Shown here: positions 16,481-26,354 of the stretch, one piece after another
Numbering within the stretch: position 1 is the first letter of the stretch
Layout of the letters: every line of letters starts with the position of its first letter
DNA from: Candidatus Poribacteria bacterium
GTDB lineage: Bacteria > Poribacteria > WGA-4E > WGA-3G
Length of the DNA: 64,000 nucleotides
Direction of reading: 5' to 3'
Assembly: GCA_022827185.1 (NCBI GenBank)
Contig: JAJDTM010000027.1
Location: forward strand, 27,301 to 91,300
The notes under the pieces: model-generated
Told to the model about the DNA's origin: nothing
The model's database searches: none
What the model saw: the letters and a program-made list of their open reading frames with translations, nothing else
Translations under genes and position numbers: made by a program

Positions 16481-17560
16481 ATGCGGCATCTGGTAACACT
16501 CGACGATTTGTCGAACTTTGAAATTGAACAGATTTTTCGACTCGCATCGGGAATGCAGTCGCAACAGGAAACGTGGTCAGGGATCTGCCGCGGTAAATTG
16601 CTTGCAACGCTCTTCTATGAACCGAGCACACGCACGCGGCTCTCTTTTGAGAGTGCTATGGAACGCCTCAACGGTAGAACGCTCGGTTTCTCTGACCCGC
16701 GTGCAACTTCCACTGCTAAAGGCGAAACGCTTGCCGATACCGCACGGATGGTAACGAATTACGCCGACCTCATCGTCGTCCGACACAACTGGGCAGGCGC
16801 GGCGCGTGTCATCGCACACTACGCCCATGTCCCTGTCATCAACGGTGGGGACGGTAGCCACACCCATCCGACACAAGCACTTGCAGACCTCTATACGATT
16901 ATGCGACGGAAATCTGAGGTACAGGGGTTAACTGTCGGTATTTGCGGAGACCTTCTGTTTGGAAGGGCGGCACACTCGTTCGCGCTTGCGGTCGCGCGAT
17001 TCGGCGGGAACCTAATTCACATCGCGCCGAAACCGTTACAGATGCCGCCATGGGTGCTTGCACAACTCGAACAGTGCTATGAACAGATACCGATTGAGGT
17101 AGAAAGTGTCACAGAGGTGATTGATAAACTCGATGTCATCTACGTCAATCGGCTTCAGGAGGAACGACTCCCACCGAATATGGATGCCGCGACCGTGCGT
17201 GGGAGCTATCTGTTGAATGCAGCGGTGATGAAGCACGCCAAACCTGACGCGATGATTATGCATCCGCTCCCGCGCGTCAATGAACTCGCGTACGAATTAG
17301 ATGACGACCCGCGTGCCGCTTATTTCGAGCAATCGGCGAATGCAGTCCCCGTCCGGATGGCACTGATTGCCAGTCTTATGGGATTGGAACAACTCATCTT
17401 AACACAACCACCCAACCGAGAGATTGCTGCCTCCACAAAACCTTGTGAAAATGCAAACTGTGTTACTAACCATGAGACCTATCTAACCGTTGAGCAAGAG
17501 ACGCTTGGTGGTAGTGTTGATTTACGTTCGTGTGCGTATTGCGGTCACCTGTTTTCATAA
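16481..17560 (+). CDS. pyrB: Aspartate carbamoyltransferase with C-terminal PyrI-type zinc domain
   Basis: The first 305 residues are a full catalytic subunit: FYEPSTRTRLSFESA (carbamoyl-phosphate site), SHTHPTQALADLY, and MHPLPRVNELAYELDDDPRA at the aspartate side. It condenses carbamoyl phosphate and aspartate to carbamoyl-aspartate. Residues 322-354 then carry Cys322, Cys327, Cys351 and Cys354 in the context PCENANCVTNHE and CAYCGHLFS. This has the C-x4-C-x23-C-x2-C spacing of the zinc domain at the end of the E. coli regulatory chain PyrI, but without the PyrI nucleotide-binding domain. An AGGAGA site precedes the ATG. It is co-oriented with pyrD. Confidence 0.92.
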   Translation: MRHLVTLDDLSNFEIEQIFRLASGMQSQQETWSGICRGKLLATLFYEPSTRTRLSFESAMERLNGRTLGFSDPRATSTAKGETLADTARMVTNYADLIVVRHNWAGAARVIAHYAHVPVINGGDGSHTHPTQALADLYTIMRRKSEVQGLTVGICGDLLFGRAAHSFALAVARFGGNLIHIAPKPLQMPPWVLAQLEQCYEQIPIEVESVTEVIDKLDVIYVNRLQEERLPPNMDAATVRGSYLLNAAVMKHAKPDAMIMHPLPRVNELAYELDDDPRAAYFEQSANAVPVRMALIASLMGLEQLILTQPPNREIAASTKPCENANCVTNHETYLTVEQETLGGSVDLRSCAYCGHLFS

Positions 17561-17594
17561 GGCAGCAAGACGCGACTTATGGGTTCCGACTCCA

Positions 17595-18395
17595 TTACCA
17601 CCATTTTGCGGACCATGGGACAGGTTCACTGTCAAATGTCAAAACCAGATCCTCGCGGTGTTCACCGTCATTGAGTGTAAACTCTTCAGATGTTGCCGAA
17701 AGTTCTTGGAAACTTGCTGTAACTCTGTATAATCCGGGTGCAGACACATACCGCGTAAAGAAACCATTGGTGTCTGTGCGAATCGGTCTGCTATATTCAA
17801 AACTCCCCCCTTTAAAACCCTTATACCGTGTTTTAAGATTAATTGGCCAATCAATAAGGGGTGTTCCATCCTTAAAAACGATTTGCCCTCGAATCCGCAT
17901 TCGGGCTTTCACTGTGATTCTAATATCTTCTACCTGCGCACCTTCGGTGATGGAAAAGGAGGCACGATAGCTAGGAACATAGGGAGAAGATTCATCTGGA
18001 TAGTAGACAACTTCTCCAATCTCAATTGAGAGAAGAGTATATTTTGTACCATCGTAACGGTGTAGTTCATAATAAGGCACTAACACCACTTGCAGTCTAC
18101 CCGGCTTGATATCTATGATAGAGAAGTATCCATTTTCATCAGTCTCTGTTTTTAAAAACGAGTCAAACTTCGGTCGCAGGCTTTCATTGTCAGATTGAAT
18201 ATATTGCATGAACAACGAAAGTTCCGCAACGGGGTTTCCCTGTGTATCAACAACACGTCCCGCAAATATCGTTCCCCCCTCGTCTGTAAGGTTTTGTGAT
18301 GGATTCTCCATCTCCTCACTACAGCCTTGCAGCGCGTAGACTGCAACCACAAGGAACATTACCACAATCCGATTTACAAGGTTTTGACAACTCAC
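17595..18395 (-). CDS. Array gene 12: lipoprotein with two beta-sandwich modules, no lectin domain
   Basis: This is the last gene of the tandem array in transcription order. A GGAGAGG site six bases before a GTG at 18395 makes that the likely start (266 aa), and its start region matches the paralogue at 22075. The N-terminus has a hydrophobic helix and the lipobox LQGC (Cys25), so it should be a lipoprotein. Module 1 (FAGRVVDTQGNPVAELSLF) resembles a carboxypeptidase regulatory-like fold. Module 2 (MRIRGQIVFKDGTPL to EDLVLTF) is the array's second beta-sandwich. It ends where its neighbours would continue into a C-type-lectin domain. It may anchor the system to a membrane. Confidence 0.8.
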   Translation of the reverse strand: MSCQNLVNRIVVMFLVVAVYALQGCSEEMENPSQNLTDEGGTIFAGRVVDTQGNPVAELSLFMQYIQSDNESLRPKFDSFLKTETDENGYFSIIDIKPGRLQVVLVPYYELHRYDGTKYTLLSIEIGEVVYYPDESSPYVPSYRASFSITEGAQVEDIRITVKARMRIRGQIVFKDGTPLIDWPINLKTRYKGFKGGSFEYSRPIRTDTNGFFTRYVSAPGLYRVTASFQELSATSEEFTLNDGEHREDLVLTFDSEPVPWSAKWW

Positions 18396-18571
18396 AACTA
18401 CCTCTCCTTCTTCCATGCAAAGGCTTCTCCACGCCTCCGGTCAAAGTTAAGCATTGAATTGAATACACACTTGCCTTTAAGGTACTATAAACTTTGTGGT
18501 AATGGTTAATAACATTAATTGAAAATTGTGGACGAATCGGCAACCTCCACGCGAATAGCCGAGTTGAGAAA

Positions 18572-19942
18572 CTACTCCTCCCCAGAGGCGGAATTGTTAG
18601 ATACATCTCCCTTTTCAAGGATCGCCATCTTTGTCGTACGCCAGAGCAAGTCACCAGGACCGACAGCGTGCCATTGCCCATTTATAAACGTCATAACAGC
18701 ACTATCTTTATCTTCTGGTGAAAGCGTACTGCGCGGAAAACTGTGCTTGGCGCCCCAATTCGTATAAGTAAGCGGTTCACCGTTCTGCCATACCCATTCT
18801 CCGTCTTTCTCCGCATCGCTGAGTCCGATCCAATAGAGATGGTTACCAAAGAGTCCTAAAAGCCATTTCTGCTCCGCTTCATCGTTAATGGCGACAAGAT
18901 ACGCGCCTTCCGCAGCAGCACGATCTTTCGCATCTTCCAGACTTCTACACCGTATCTTTCTATAGGCGTGTCCATTTGCGGGGTTCACTGCCCATGCGTC
19001 TTGCTCCCATGGCGGACGCCTCTGCTGAGCGCGTGCAGCATTTGTTACACGAGGTTTTACTTGCCCCTGTTCAACTTCAACACGAGGTTGCCCCTGTATA
19101 GTTGGTGCGGGACGTTTTGTTTGCGTGGATGTCGGTTTATCAGGCGGTGTTGATCCACCCGTCAATTTACGCAGGAGGTTGGGCAGTGACTCCTTAGAAC
19201 TTTCTGATTGCTTTGGTGGGGCAGCAGGCGGTGCCACGCCATCGAGCGTCAGCACCAAATCGTCATGGCGTCCACCGGCTTCCAACTCAAACTGTTCCGA
19301 TTTCGCTGACAGTCCCTTATACCTCACAGAGACCGTATAGAAAGCAGCGTCACCATCGTTATCAAGGTAATGCACAAAATAGCCTTCGGAATCCGTGGTA
19401 GCACCGCCGCTCGAACTACCACCGCCACCTTGAATCACTTGGGAAATAGAAGCGTTAGTTAACAGTTTCCCGTCTTTGAAAACGACTCTTGCTCGAATCC
19501 GCATCCGCGGACGCACAGTAACCTCTATATTTTTGAAATCACCTCCCGGTTTGACAGCAAATCTGATGCCCCCGAAAGGCGGACGCATGCCTTGATAAAG
19601 TGTTATTCCTCCGATTTTGATTGAGACAAGTTCATCGTCCGGTTCAAGGTTGAATGAAGGCTTTTCATTTTCTCCAAACTGCTGCGGTGGGATCATAATT
19701 TGAACCGGTCCAGCAGGCACATCAGTGAACGTAAAGACTCCGTTTTCATCAGTCTTTGACATTTGGAAAACCGGCGACAGATTGATGGTAAATCCAGCAA
19801 TCCGTTTCCGCTCTGTATCAAGGACGACACCAGAGAGCGTCGCTGCCTCTGCTTGTGCGATGCAAGGTACCAAAGCAAAGAGGGAGAATGCTACTGCAAT
19901 TCCAATGAAGTATATAATGTGAATTAAACTCAAACGATTCAT
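18572..19942 (-). CDS. Array gene 11: exported beta-sandwich plus C-type-lectin protein
   Basis: From the ATG at 19942, behind AAGGAGA, this is a 456-aa protein with a signal peptide ending near CIAQAEA. Module 1 (TLSGVVLDTERKRIAGFTI) and module 2 (MRIRARVVFKDGKLLTNASI, with a Gly/Ser-rich GGGGSSSGGATT loop) are followed by a Pro/Lys/Gln-rich linker (about 240-318) and one C-type-lectin-like domain. That domain has [52 protein letters not shown] and a closing MAILEKGD. It is nearly the same as the second lectin domain of the two double-lectin genes upstream, which suggests recent conversion or fusion. The ligand is unknown. Confidence 0.85.
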   Translation of the reverse strand: MNRLSLIHIIYFIGIAVAFSLFALVPCIAQAEAATLSGVVLDTERKRIAGFTINLSPVFQMSKTDENGVFTFTDVPAGPVQIMIPPQQFGENEKPSFNLEPDDELVSIKIGGITLYQGMRPPFGGIRFAVKPGGDFKNIEVTVRPRMRIRARVVFKDGKLLTNASISQVIQGGGGSSSGGATTDSEGYFVHYLDNDGDAAFYTVSVRYKGLSAKSEQFELEAGGRHDDLVLTLDGVAPPAAPPKQSESSKESLPNLLRKLTGGSTPPDKPTSTQTKRPAPTIQGQPRVEVEQGQVKPRVTNAARAQQRRPPWEQDAWAVNPANGHAYRKIRCRSLEDAKDRAAAEGAYLVAINDEAEQKWLLGLFGNHLYWIGLSDAEKDGEWVWQNGEPLTYTNWGAKHSFPRSTLSPEDKDSAVMTFINGQWHAVGPGDLLWRTTKMAILEKGDVSNNSASGEE

Positions 19943-20015
19943 CGTAAATTCTCCTTTTGAAACAGATAAATGTAGATTGGATCGAACTGAAAGTAAACAC
20001 AGTGCTGCGGTGCCG

Positions 20016-21239
20016 CTAATTGTCCTCAACTGGTGTCTCAACAAGTAGATCTACTTTTTCGAGAATCGCCTTTTTGATAAAGTGTGCGCCGCTCCCGCCA
20101 GGGGCAACCACCTGCCATCTACCGCCAAATCCGACAACGACGTAATCTTTCATCTCGCTATTACCGCCGTCTCGTTCATGCTCTCCCCAGTTGGTGTAGG
20201 TAACAGGTTCGCCACTGTGCCAGGACCACTGTCCCTCCTCATCAACATCGTTCAGTCCAATCCAAAAACGTTCTCGCTCAAAAATTCCCTGTAGCCATTC
20301 ATGTTCTGCTTTATCGTTGATGGAAACGAGATATGCATTTTCTGCGGTGGCTTGATCCATTGCATCCTCTATATCGTGACAATAGATCCTTTTGTAAGCG
20401 TGTCCATTTGTTGGATTCACCGCCCACACAGTTGGTGGATTAAGAAACGTCGTTAATGCCTCGGACATACGCGGTCCTGGCGGACGCTCAGCCGGTGGAA
20501 CAGGATTGCCATTGAGGGTCAAAAGAAGATGGACTTGTGGTTGCCCCTCATGCAAAATAAAGGGCAATGCTTTCGCAAAAAGCCCCTGATATTCAATACC
20601 AAGCACATAGAATTGAGGCTCGTCATCTACTCTAAGGTTTTCCACGAAATACCCGTCCGCATCGGTTTGTGCTGAGCCACCCGAACTTCCGCCGCCGCTC
20701 CCATCCAGGTCCCTGCGTAGTATGCGAGCATAGATTTGCGTATTGGCAACAGGTGTGCCATCGGCAAAAACAACGCGTGCACGGACCTGCGGACGGATAT
20801 CTGTCTTCACCGTAATAACAACGTTTTCGATTTCCATTCCTGCCTCCAGGGAAAACTGCATTCCACGAAAAAGCGGATGATCACTCGGATAAAGCGTAAA
20901 TTCACCCATTTCAATAGACAGGATTTGGGTTTCGGTCTGTTCAGTCTGTACGACAAATCTAACGGATTCCGCTGGCATAATTTGCGAGATGGAAAAATCC
21001 CCTTCTAAACCGGTCTGCCTTTGCCATATCTCTACGAATCCCTCTTCTCGTCTGTTACCCATGACTTTATACGGTTGGATCCCTATCGAAATACTGACAA
21101 CCGGCTTCCCCGCTTCATTAACAACGCGCCCCGAAACCGTCGCGCCTTCTTGCGCAAAAGTGGACGATGCTGCTAAAGAACAGAGCACCGCGATCCCGAC
21201 AACAAATCCGAGATTTTGCCTAAAATGTTGAAAATTCAT
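20016..21239 (-). CDS. Array gene 10: exported beta-sandwich plus C-type-lectin protein
   Basis: The ATG at 21239 sits behind AAAGGAGA (407 aa). The signal peptide MNFQHFRQNLGFVVGIAVL to STFAQ is followed by module 1 (TVSGRVVNEAGKPVVSISI), module 2 (RVVFADGTPVANTQIYARIL with a GGGSSGG loop) and a single lectin-like domain ([46 protein letters not shown]). The lectin domain and signal region match the N-terminal part of genes 7 and 8, so this gene looks like the unfused parent of those fusions. It ends 73 bases before the start of array gene 11. Confidence 0.85.
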   Translation of the reverse strand: MNFQHFRQNLGFVVGIAVLCSLAASSTFAQEGATVSGRVVNEAGKPVVSISIGIQPYKVMGNRREEGFVEIWQRQTGLEGDFSISQIMPAESVRFVVQTEQTETQILSIEMGEFTLYPSDHPLFRGMQFSLEAGMEIENVVITVKTDIRPQVRARVVFADGTPVANTQIYARILRRDLDGSGGGSSGGSAQTDADGYFVENLRVDDEPQFYVLGIEYQGLFAKALPFILHEGQPQVHLLLTLNGNPVPPAERPPGPRMSEALTTFLNPPTVWAVNPTNGHAYKRIYCHDIEDAMDQATAENAYLVSINDKAEHEWLQGIFERERFWIGLNDVDEEGQWSWHSGEPVTYTNWGEHERDGGNSEMKDYVVVGFGGRWQVVAPGGSGAHFIKKAILEKVDLLVETPVEDN

Positions 21240-21277
21240 GTTAGATTCTCCTTTCTGAACATTGTTGTTTATCCGCG

Positions 21278-22075
21278 TCACTGAGGATCCCCGGGCAGCG
21301 TCAAAACGAGGTCGTCGCGGCGTTCTCCAACGTTAAGCACAAAACGCTCCGACATTGCGGTAAGCCCATTGTATTCCACTGACACCGTATAGGATGCTGT
21401 CCTATTTCTATCTACATACTTTACAAAGGCCCCTTGGGCATCGGTCTGCAATGTAGCTTTCATATTGCCGCCGCCATCGCCATGTAAGTACTGCACTTTT
21501 ATATGGATTTTGACTTCCTTGTTTGCCAGCGGTGTCCCGTTGGCAAAAACAATTTTCGCGCGAACCCGCGTCCGAAACCGAACTGTGATTTCCACATTTT
21601 CGGCATGGCCTCCTGGGGTGATAGAGAAAGTGTTCCGAGTTAAAGGCGGAGGGAAATTTTCATTAGGGTGGTAGGCGAAATCTCCAATTTTGATTGAGAT
21701 AATCTCATATTCTGTATCAAATGGCACATGACTCTGATCGTCAGGTGCCAACATGAATTGAAACTCGTCGTGGTAGATGTCCGTGATAGAGAAATGTCCT
21801 GTATCGTCGGTCTTCACCACTAAAGCAGGCACGTAAGTATGGCCCCCAGTGCTATCGTCGATTTCAAAAGGTTGAATGGCTAACGCGAGCCCAGCCACCG
21901 GACGCGCCTCCAAATCGACAACGCGCCCCGAAAGAATTGCTGCGCCTTCTGCGGTTTCATTTTCTGAAGGGGTGACGGGCATTGGATCCTTGGTGTCCCC
22001 ACAACCTAACAATCCGGAAAGTGTGATCGTAACCATAATTACCACAATGTTATGTAAAAGGTTTTGACAACGCAT
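21278..22075 (-). CDS. Array gene 9: lipoprotein with two beta-sandwich modules, no lectin domain
   Basis: A 265-aa protein starting at the ATG at 22075 after AGAGGAAATAACT. The hydrophobic N-terminus ends in the lipobox LLGC, followed by a Pro/Glu-rich linker. Module 1 is ILSGRVVDLEARPVAGLAL; module 2 is RVRAKIVFANGTPLANKEV through DDLVLTL, where it stops without a lectin domain. It closely parallels array gene 12, including the first bases after the start, so the two lipoprotein genes are a duplicated subtype. It ends 38 bases before array gene 10. Confidence 0.8.
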   Translation of the reverse strand: MRCQNLLHNIVVIMVTITLSGLLGCGDTKDPMPVTPSENETAEGAAILSGRVVDLEARPVAGLALAIQPFEIDDSTGGHTYVPALVVKTDDTGHFSITDIYHDEFQFMLAPDDQSHVPFDTEYEIISIKIGDFAYHPNENFPPPLTRNTFSITPGGHAENVEITVRFRTRVRAKIVFANGTPLANKEVKIHIKVQYLHGDGGGNMKATLQTDAQGAFVKYVDRNRTASYTVSVEYNGLTAMSERFVLNVGERRDDLVLTLPGDPQ

Positions 22076-22191
22076 AGTTATTTCCTCTTTTTGTGAGATT
22101 GAGTATCATAGATTTTGTGGTAATGATTGCTAAATTAATTGAAAATTATAGGCACGCGGGAAATCTAACCTGAATAATGTCAATCAACAAG

Positions 22192-23574
22192 TTACCGTTC
22201 TTCTTCGGCAATTGGATTGACAAACACATCTGCCTTTTCAAGGATCGCCCTCTTTGTCGTACGCCAGAAAGGGTCGCCGGGCCCCACAGCGCGCCATTGT
22301 CCATTTACAAACGTCATGACAGCACTATCTTTTTCTTCGGGTGAGAGAGTGCTGCGCGGGAAACTGTGCTTGGCACCCCAATTTTCATAGGTAAGCGGTT
22401 CGCCGTTCTGCCAGACCCATTCCCCCTCTTTCTCCGCATCGCTGAGTCCGATCCAATACAGACGATTCCCAAAAAATCCTAAAAGCCATTTCTGTTCTGC
22501 CTCGTCGTTAATAGTGACGAGATGCGCGCCTTCGGCAGCGGCTCGATCTTTCGCATCTTCCAGACTTTTGCTCCAAATCTTTTTATAACCGTGTCCATTT
22601 GCGGGGTTCACAGCCCATCCCAATGTGTGCAAAGGTTGAACGGAACGACGAGTTTGAGAGGGAACCGTTTTATCAGCGGGTGTTGAGGCACCAGGTAGCT
22701 GGGCATCTATCTGTTCATCAGATAGGGTCTTAACAGGCATATCTGCTTTTTCGAGAATTGCTCCTCTGCCATAAGGGGCGTGTTCATCGCCAACTGTCCA
22801 CCATCCGCGGCCAGAGTAAGAGACAACGTAATCTTTTATTTCGGTATTGCCCATCCCTTTTACATGCTCCCTCTCGCTCCAGTTGGTATATGTAACAGGT
22901 TCGCCACTGTGCCAAACCCACTGCCCCTCCTCGGCAACATCGCTGAGCCCGATCCAAAAACTATCCAGTTCAAATATCTCCTGCAGCCATACGTCTTCTA
23001 CTTTATCGTTAATGGAAACGAGATAAGCACCTTCTTCAGCGGCGAGGGTCATCGCATCCATTACATCGTGACACCAAACCCTTTTGTAAGCATGTCCATT
23101 TATTGGGTTGACAACCCATACCGGCGGTGGCTCAAGAAATGCTTCTAATGTAGCGAAAACTCGACCAGGACGCCATCTGTCTGGTCGCACTGGATTGTCA
23201 TTCAGGGGCAAAAGAAGATGAACTTGCGGTTGTCCCTCATGCAAAATAAAGGGCGATGTCTTCGCGAGGTGTGCCTGATACGCAACACCGACCCTATAGA
23301 ATTCATCATCATTTCCGTCAAGGGTTTCCACAAAGTACCCAGTGGCATCGGTCTGCATTGTACGTCTTGAAAGTCCGCCTCCACGCCCACCGAACTTTCT
23401 GCGTTTTACCAAGACATGTATATCCGCGTTCACAAGCGGTGTCCCGTCAGCGAAGACGACTCGCACTTGAACCTGCGGAGCGTTATCCGTTTGCGCTGTC
23501 GTAACAACATTAAAAGAGAATACGATAACCCCGACGAAAACGCCAAGATTTTGTCTGAAACTTTGAAGATTCAT
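22192..23574 (-). CDS. Array gene 8: exported protein with one beta module and two C-type-lectin domains
   Basis: A 460-aa protein. The signal peptide (MNLQSFRQNLGVFVGVIVF to VTTAQ) runs directly into module 2 ([20 protein letters not shown]); module 1 is missing. It has two lectin-like domains. The first ([25 protein letters not shown]) resembles that of array gene 10, and the second ([45 protein letters not shown]) is nearly identical to that of array gene 11. The linker holds a short Thr/Pro-rich stretch. This is best explained as a fusion of a gene-10-like front to a gene-11-like lectin domain. Start supported by a GGAGA site. Confidence 0.85.
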   Translation of the reverse strand: MNLQSFRQNLGVFVGVIVFSFNVVTTAQTDNAPQVQVRVVFADGTPLVNADIHVLVKRRKFGGRGGGLSRRTMQTDATGYFVETLDGNDDEFYRVGVAYQAHLAKTSPFILHEGQPQVHLLLPLNDNPVRPDRWRPGRVFATLEAFLEPPPVWVVNPINGHAYKRVWCHDVMDAMTLAAEEGAYLVSINDKVEDVWLQEIFELDSFWIGLSDVAEEGQWVWHSGEPVTYTNWSEREHVKGMGNTEIKDYVVSYSGRGWWTVGDEHAPYGRGAILEKADMPVKTLSDEQIDAQLPGASTPADKTVPSQTRRSVQPLHTLGWAVNPANGHGYKKIWSKSLEDAKDRAAAEGAHLVTINDEAEQKWLLGFFGNRLYWIGLSDAEKEGEWVWQNGEPLTYENWGAKHSFPRSTLSPEEKDSAVMTFVNGQWRAVGPGDPFWRTTKRAILEKADVFVNPIAEEER

Positions 23575-23607
23575 ATAGATTCTCCTTTTTTGAATGTTGG
23601 TAAGTTA

Positions 23608-24909
23608 TCATTCCTTTCCAGTGAGAGAATTGTCAAACATATCTGTCTTTTCAAGGATCGCCCACTTCGTTGTACGCCAGAACAGGTCACCGGGACCGAC
23701 AGCATGCCATTGCCCATTTACAAACGTCATGACAGCACTATCTTTTTCTTCGGGTGAGAGAGTGCTGCGCGGAAAGTTGTGTTTGGCACCCCAATTTTCA
23801 TAGGTAAGCGGTTCGCCGTTTTGCCAGACCCATTCGCCCTCTTTTCCGGCATCGCTGAGTCCGATCCAATACAGATGATTCCCAAAAAGTCCTAAAAGCC
23901 ACTCCTGCTCTGCTTTGTCGTTAATAGCAACGAGATGTGCCCCTTCAGCAGCGGCAATATCTCGTGCGTCTTCCAGGCCTTTGCACGGCATCTTTATGTA
24001 ACCGCGTCCGTTTGCAGGGTTTACAGCCCATACACCTATCTCCGAAAGGGGCCGCATCTGCTTAACAGGGGTATGTGCTTTTTCGAGAATTGCCTCTTTG
24101 AGAAAAGGCGTGTGTGTATTCCCAGGCGCGACTGCCTGCCATTTGCCGCCCCAGTCAGAGATCACGTAATCGTTCACCGCAGTGTTACCACCGTATTCTT
24201 CATCTTCTCCCCAGTTGGTATACGTAACAGGTTCGCCGCTCGCCCAGACCCACTGTCCCTCTTTTGCAAAATCGCTGAGTCCGATCCAAAAACTATCTGG
24301 GTCAAAGACCCCGAGTATCCATGTTTCTTCTGCTTCATCGTTAATGGAGACAAGATAAGCATTTTCTGCAGCCGCAAGGGTCATCGCCTCCATTATATCG
24401 GGACAATAAATCTTTTTGTAAGCATGTCCATTTATAGGGTTCACTACCCACACCGGCGGTGGCTCCAGAAATCCTTCTAATATCCTGAATACTTGATTGG
24501 GTCTCCATCTGTCTAGCGGAATTGGGTTTTCATCAAGTGTCAGGAGTAGATGAACTTGCGGTTGTCCTTTCTGTAAAATAAAGGGCGGTGCTTTGGCGAT
24601 ATACCCGTGATACGCAACACCAAGCACATAGAATTGAGGTTCACCATCTCTGCTAAGGGGTTCCACGAAGTATCCCTCTGCATCGGTCTGCATTGTGCTT
24701 CCTGAACTGCCACCACCGCTTGCGTCAAAGTCTCTGTCTAACAACAGAACATATATATCCGCGTTCACAAGCGGTGTGCCATCGGCATGGAGGACTCGCG
24801 CGCGAATTTGCGGACGGTTATCTGTTTGCACTGTCATAACAACGCTAAAGAAAAATACGATAACCCCGGCGCAAACACCAAGTTTTTGTCTGAAACTTTG
24901 AAAATTCAT
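23608..24909 (-). CDS. Array gene 7: exported protein with one beta module and two C-type-lectin domains
   Basis: A 433-aa sister of array gene 8 with the same order: signal peptide ([19 protein letters not shown]), module 2 ([20 protein letters not shown], loop [19 protein letters not shown]), first lectin domain ([17 protein letters not shown]) and second lectin domain ([21 protein letters not shown]-type closing segment). The inter-domain linker is shorter than in gene 8. The start ATG at 24909 follows AAAGGAGA. Only 33 bases separate it from gene 8. The pair arose by duplication after the domain fusion. Confidence 0.85.
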   Translation of the reverse strand: MNFQSFRQKLGVCAGVIVFFFSVVMTVQTDNRPQIRARVLHADGTPLVNADIYVLLLDRDFDASGGGSSGSTMQTDAEGYFVEPLSRDGEPQFYVLGVAYHGYIAKAPPFILQKGQPQVHLLLTLDENPIPLDRWRPNQVFRILEGFLEPPPVWVVNPINGHAYKKIYCPDIMEAMTLAAAENAYLVSINDEAEETWILGVFDPDSFWIGLSDFAKEGQWVWASGEPVTYTNWGEDEEYGGNTAVNDYVISDWGGKWQAVAPGNTHTPFLKEAILEKAHTPVKQMRPLSEIGVWAVNPANGRGYIKMPCKGLEDARDIAAAEGAHLVAINDKAEQEWLLGLFGNHLYWIGLSDAGKEGEWVWQNGEPLTYENWGAKHNFPRSTLSPEEKDSAVMTFVNGQWHAVGPGDLFWRTTKWAILEKTDMFDNSLTGKE

Positions 24910-24970
24910 GTAGCTTCTCCTTTTCTGAATGTTGAAACAGCACTTGGAGATAAATCACAGTCTGAGGATA

Positions 24971-26344
24971 TTATCGTCCATCCGACACATCAGCCTTTTC
25001 AAGAATCGCCATCTCAGTCATCCGTACAAGCACACTTTTAGGAGCGACAGCGTACCATTTCCCATCCGTAAACGTCATGATGGCGTGGTCCCTTTCAATA
25101 GCATCAAAAGATTCGGAGAAGAAATCATCGGGTAACCAATTCTCATAAATGACCGGTTCACCGTTATTCCACTGCCACTTTTTTCCTACATTGCTGAGGC
25201 CAATCCAATGGCATTCTTGCCCGAAGACTGCCGTTAACCATGCCTGTTCCTTCGCGTCATTAATCGTAACGAGATGTGCTTTTTCTGCTGTCGCCTGAGC
25301 AACAGCATCCTCGCGAGACTCACATGAAACCCTTTTATAGGCGTGTCCGTTTGTTGGGTTGACTATCCAGGGTTCATGAGATATTGATTTGGGTGATGGG
25401 TCCGGTGTTGACGGCAGATCAGACTCATCAGTTTCTGCTTTTCGAGATGCGGCTTTCGGCGGAATCGGTTCACTGTCGAACGTGAACGTCAGGCCGTCAA
25501 GCCGGTCGCCCGGTTCAAGTTGGACGGGTGCAGCTTCTGCAGAAAGCTCTTGATATTCTATGGAGAATGTGTAGTGTGCGGTATCGTCTTTCTCATCGAA
25601 ATAATAGACAAAATAACCATCGGTGTCCGTCCATATATCGCCTCCCGACTGTCGGTGGACTCTGCCCTCCACGTTACCGGCACGATAGCGGAGGTGCAGA
25701 TGAGTGTTGGTGAGGGGTGTGCCATTCCTAAAAACGACGCGCGCGCGGATACGCATCCGGGATTGGACGGTGATTTGCGCGTTTTTGATATGGGCACCCG
25801 ATTTAACACCGAACACGATCGGATCGAAATCGTATTTGGAATAGAAAGTTGTTTCTTGGACGCGGAGGGATAGAATTTCAACATCCGGCTCAAAATCACT
25901 GTGTATCATTCCGAAGCCCTTGGCAACGAACACATCCAGGTCTGCTTGTGTGATCTTTCTCCAATCCCTGGACACCCAGTTATCTACGATTTCTTCAAAA
26001 TCGTTAGGCAGCCGTTTATCTATGTTGTAAGGAAGGACTCCGAAATACACAGACCCTTGTGGAATGTCTGTTATGGAAAACTGTCCATCGGCATCTGTAT
26101 CTGCCCGACGCATCTTCGCGTACTCATTAGGAAAGAAGAGTGTGTCGATCCACTCACCCTCAATTTCAGCGGGTGCGATAAATACCGGTAACCCCGCAAC
26201 CGGGTTCCCATCTGTATCGACGACACTTCCAGAGAAAGTTGCAGTCTCTTTCTCGGCGATACAGGGTGAAGCGAAACCGGTCAAAAGCACAACAATCACT
26301 GTCTGTAGTGCAAAAAGAAATTTTTTGGATTCTGTATATTTCAC
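24971..26344 (-). CDS. Array gene 6: exported beta-sandwich plus C-type-lectin protein
   Basis: A GTG at 26344 behind TAAGGAGAAAACC gives 457 aa; the longer frame to 26386 runs into array gene 5 and is rejected. The signal peptide ends near PCIAEKE. Module 1 is long (FSGSVVDTDGNPVAGLPVFI, DIPQGSVYFGVLPYNIDKRL, then a helical IVDNWVSRDWRKI insert). Module 2 is MRIRARVVFRNGTPLTNTHL, and one lectin domain ends the protein (CHWIGLSNVGKKWQW, EPVIYENW). Its long module 1 is shared only with array gene 4. The pair of genes 5 and 6 mirrors the pair 3 and 4. Confidence 0.85.
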   Translation of the reverse strand: MKYTESKKFLFALQTVIVVLLTGFASPCIAEKETATFSGSVVDTDGNPVAGLPVFIAPAEIEGEWIDTLFFPNEYAKMRRADTDADGQFSITDIPQGSVYFGVLPYNIDKRLPNDFEEIVDNWVSRDWRKITQADLDVFVAKGFGMIHSDFEPDVEILSLRVQETTFYSKYDFDPIVFGVKSGAHIKNAQITVQSRMRIRARVVFRNGTPLTNTHLHLRYRAGNVEGRVHRQSGGDIWTDTDGYFVYYFDEKDDTAHYTFSIEYQELSAEAAPVQLEPGDRLDGLTFTFDSEPIPPKAASRKAETDESDLPSTPDPSPKSISHEPWIVNPTNGHAYKRVSCESREDAVAQATAEKAHLVTINDAKEQAWLTAVFGQECHWIGLSNVGKKWQWNNGEPVIYENWLPDDFFSESFDAIERDHAIMTFTDGKWYAVAPKSVLVRMTEMAILEKADVSDGR

Positions 26345-26354
26345 GGTTTTCTCC

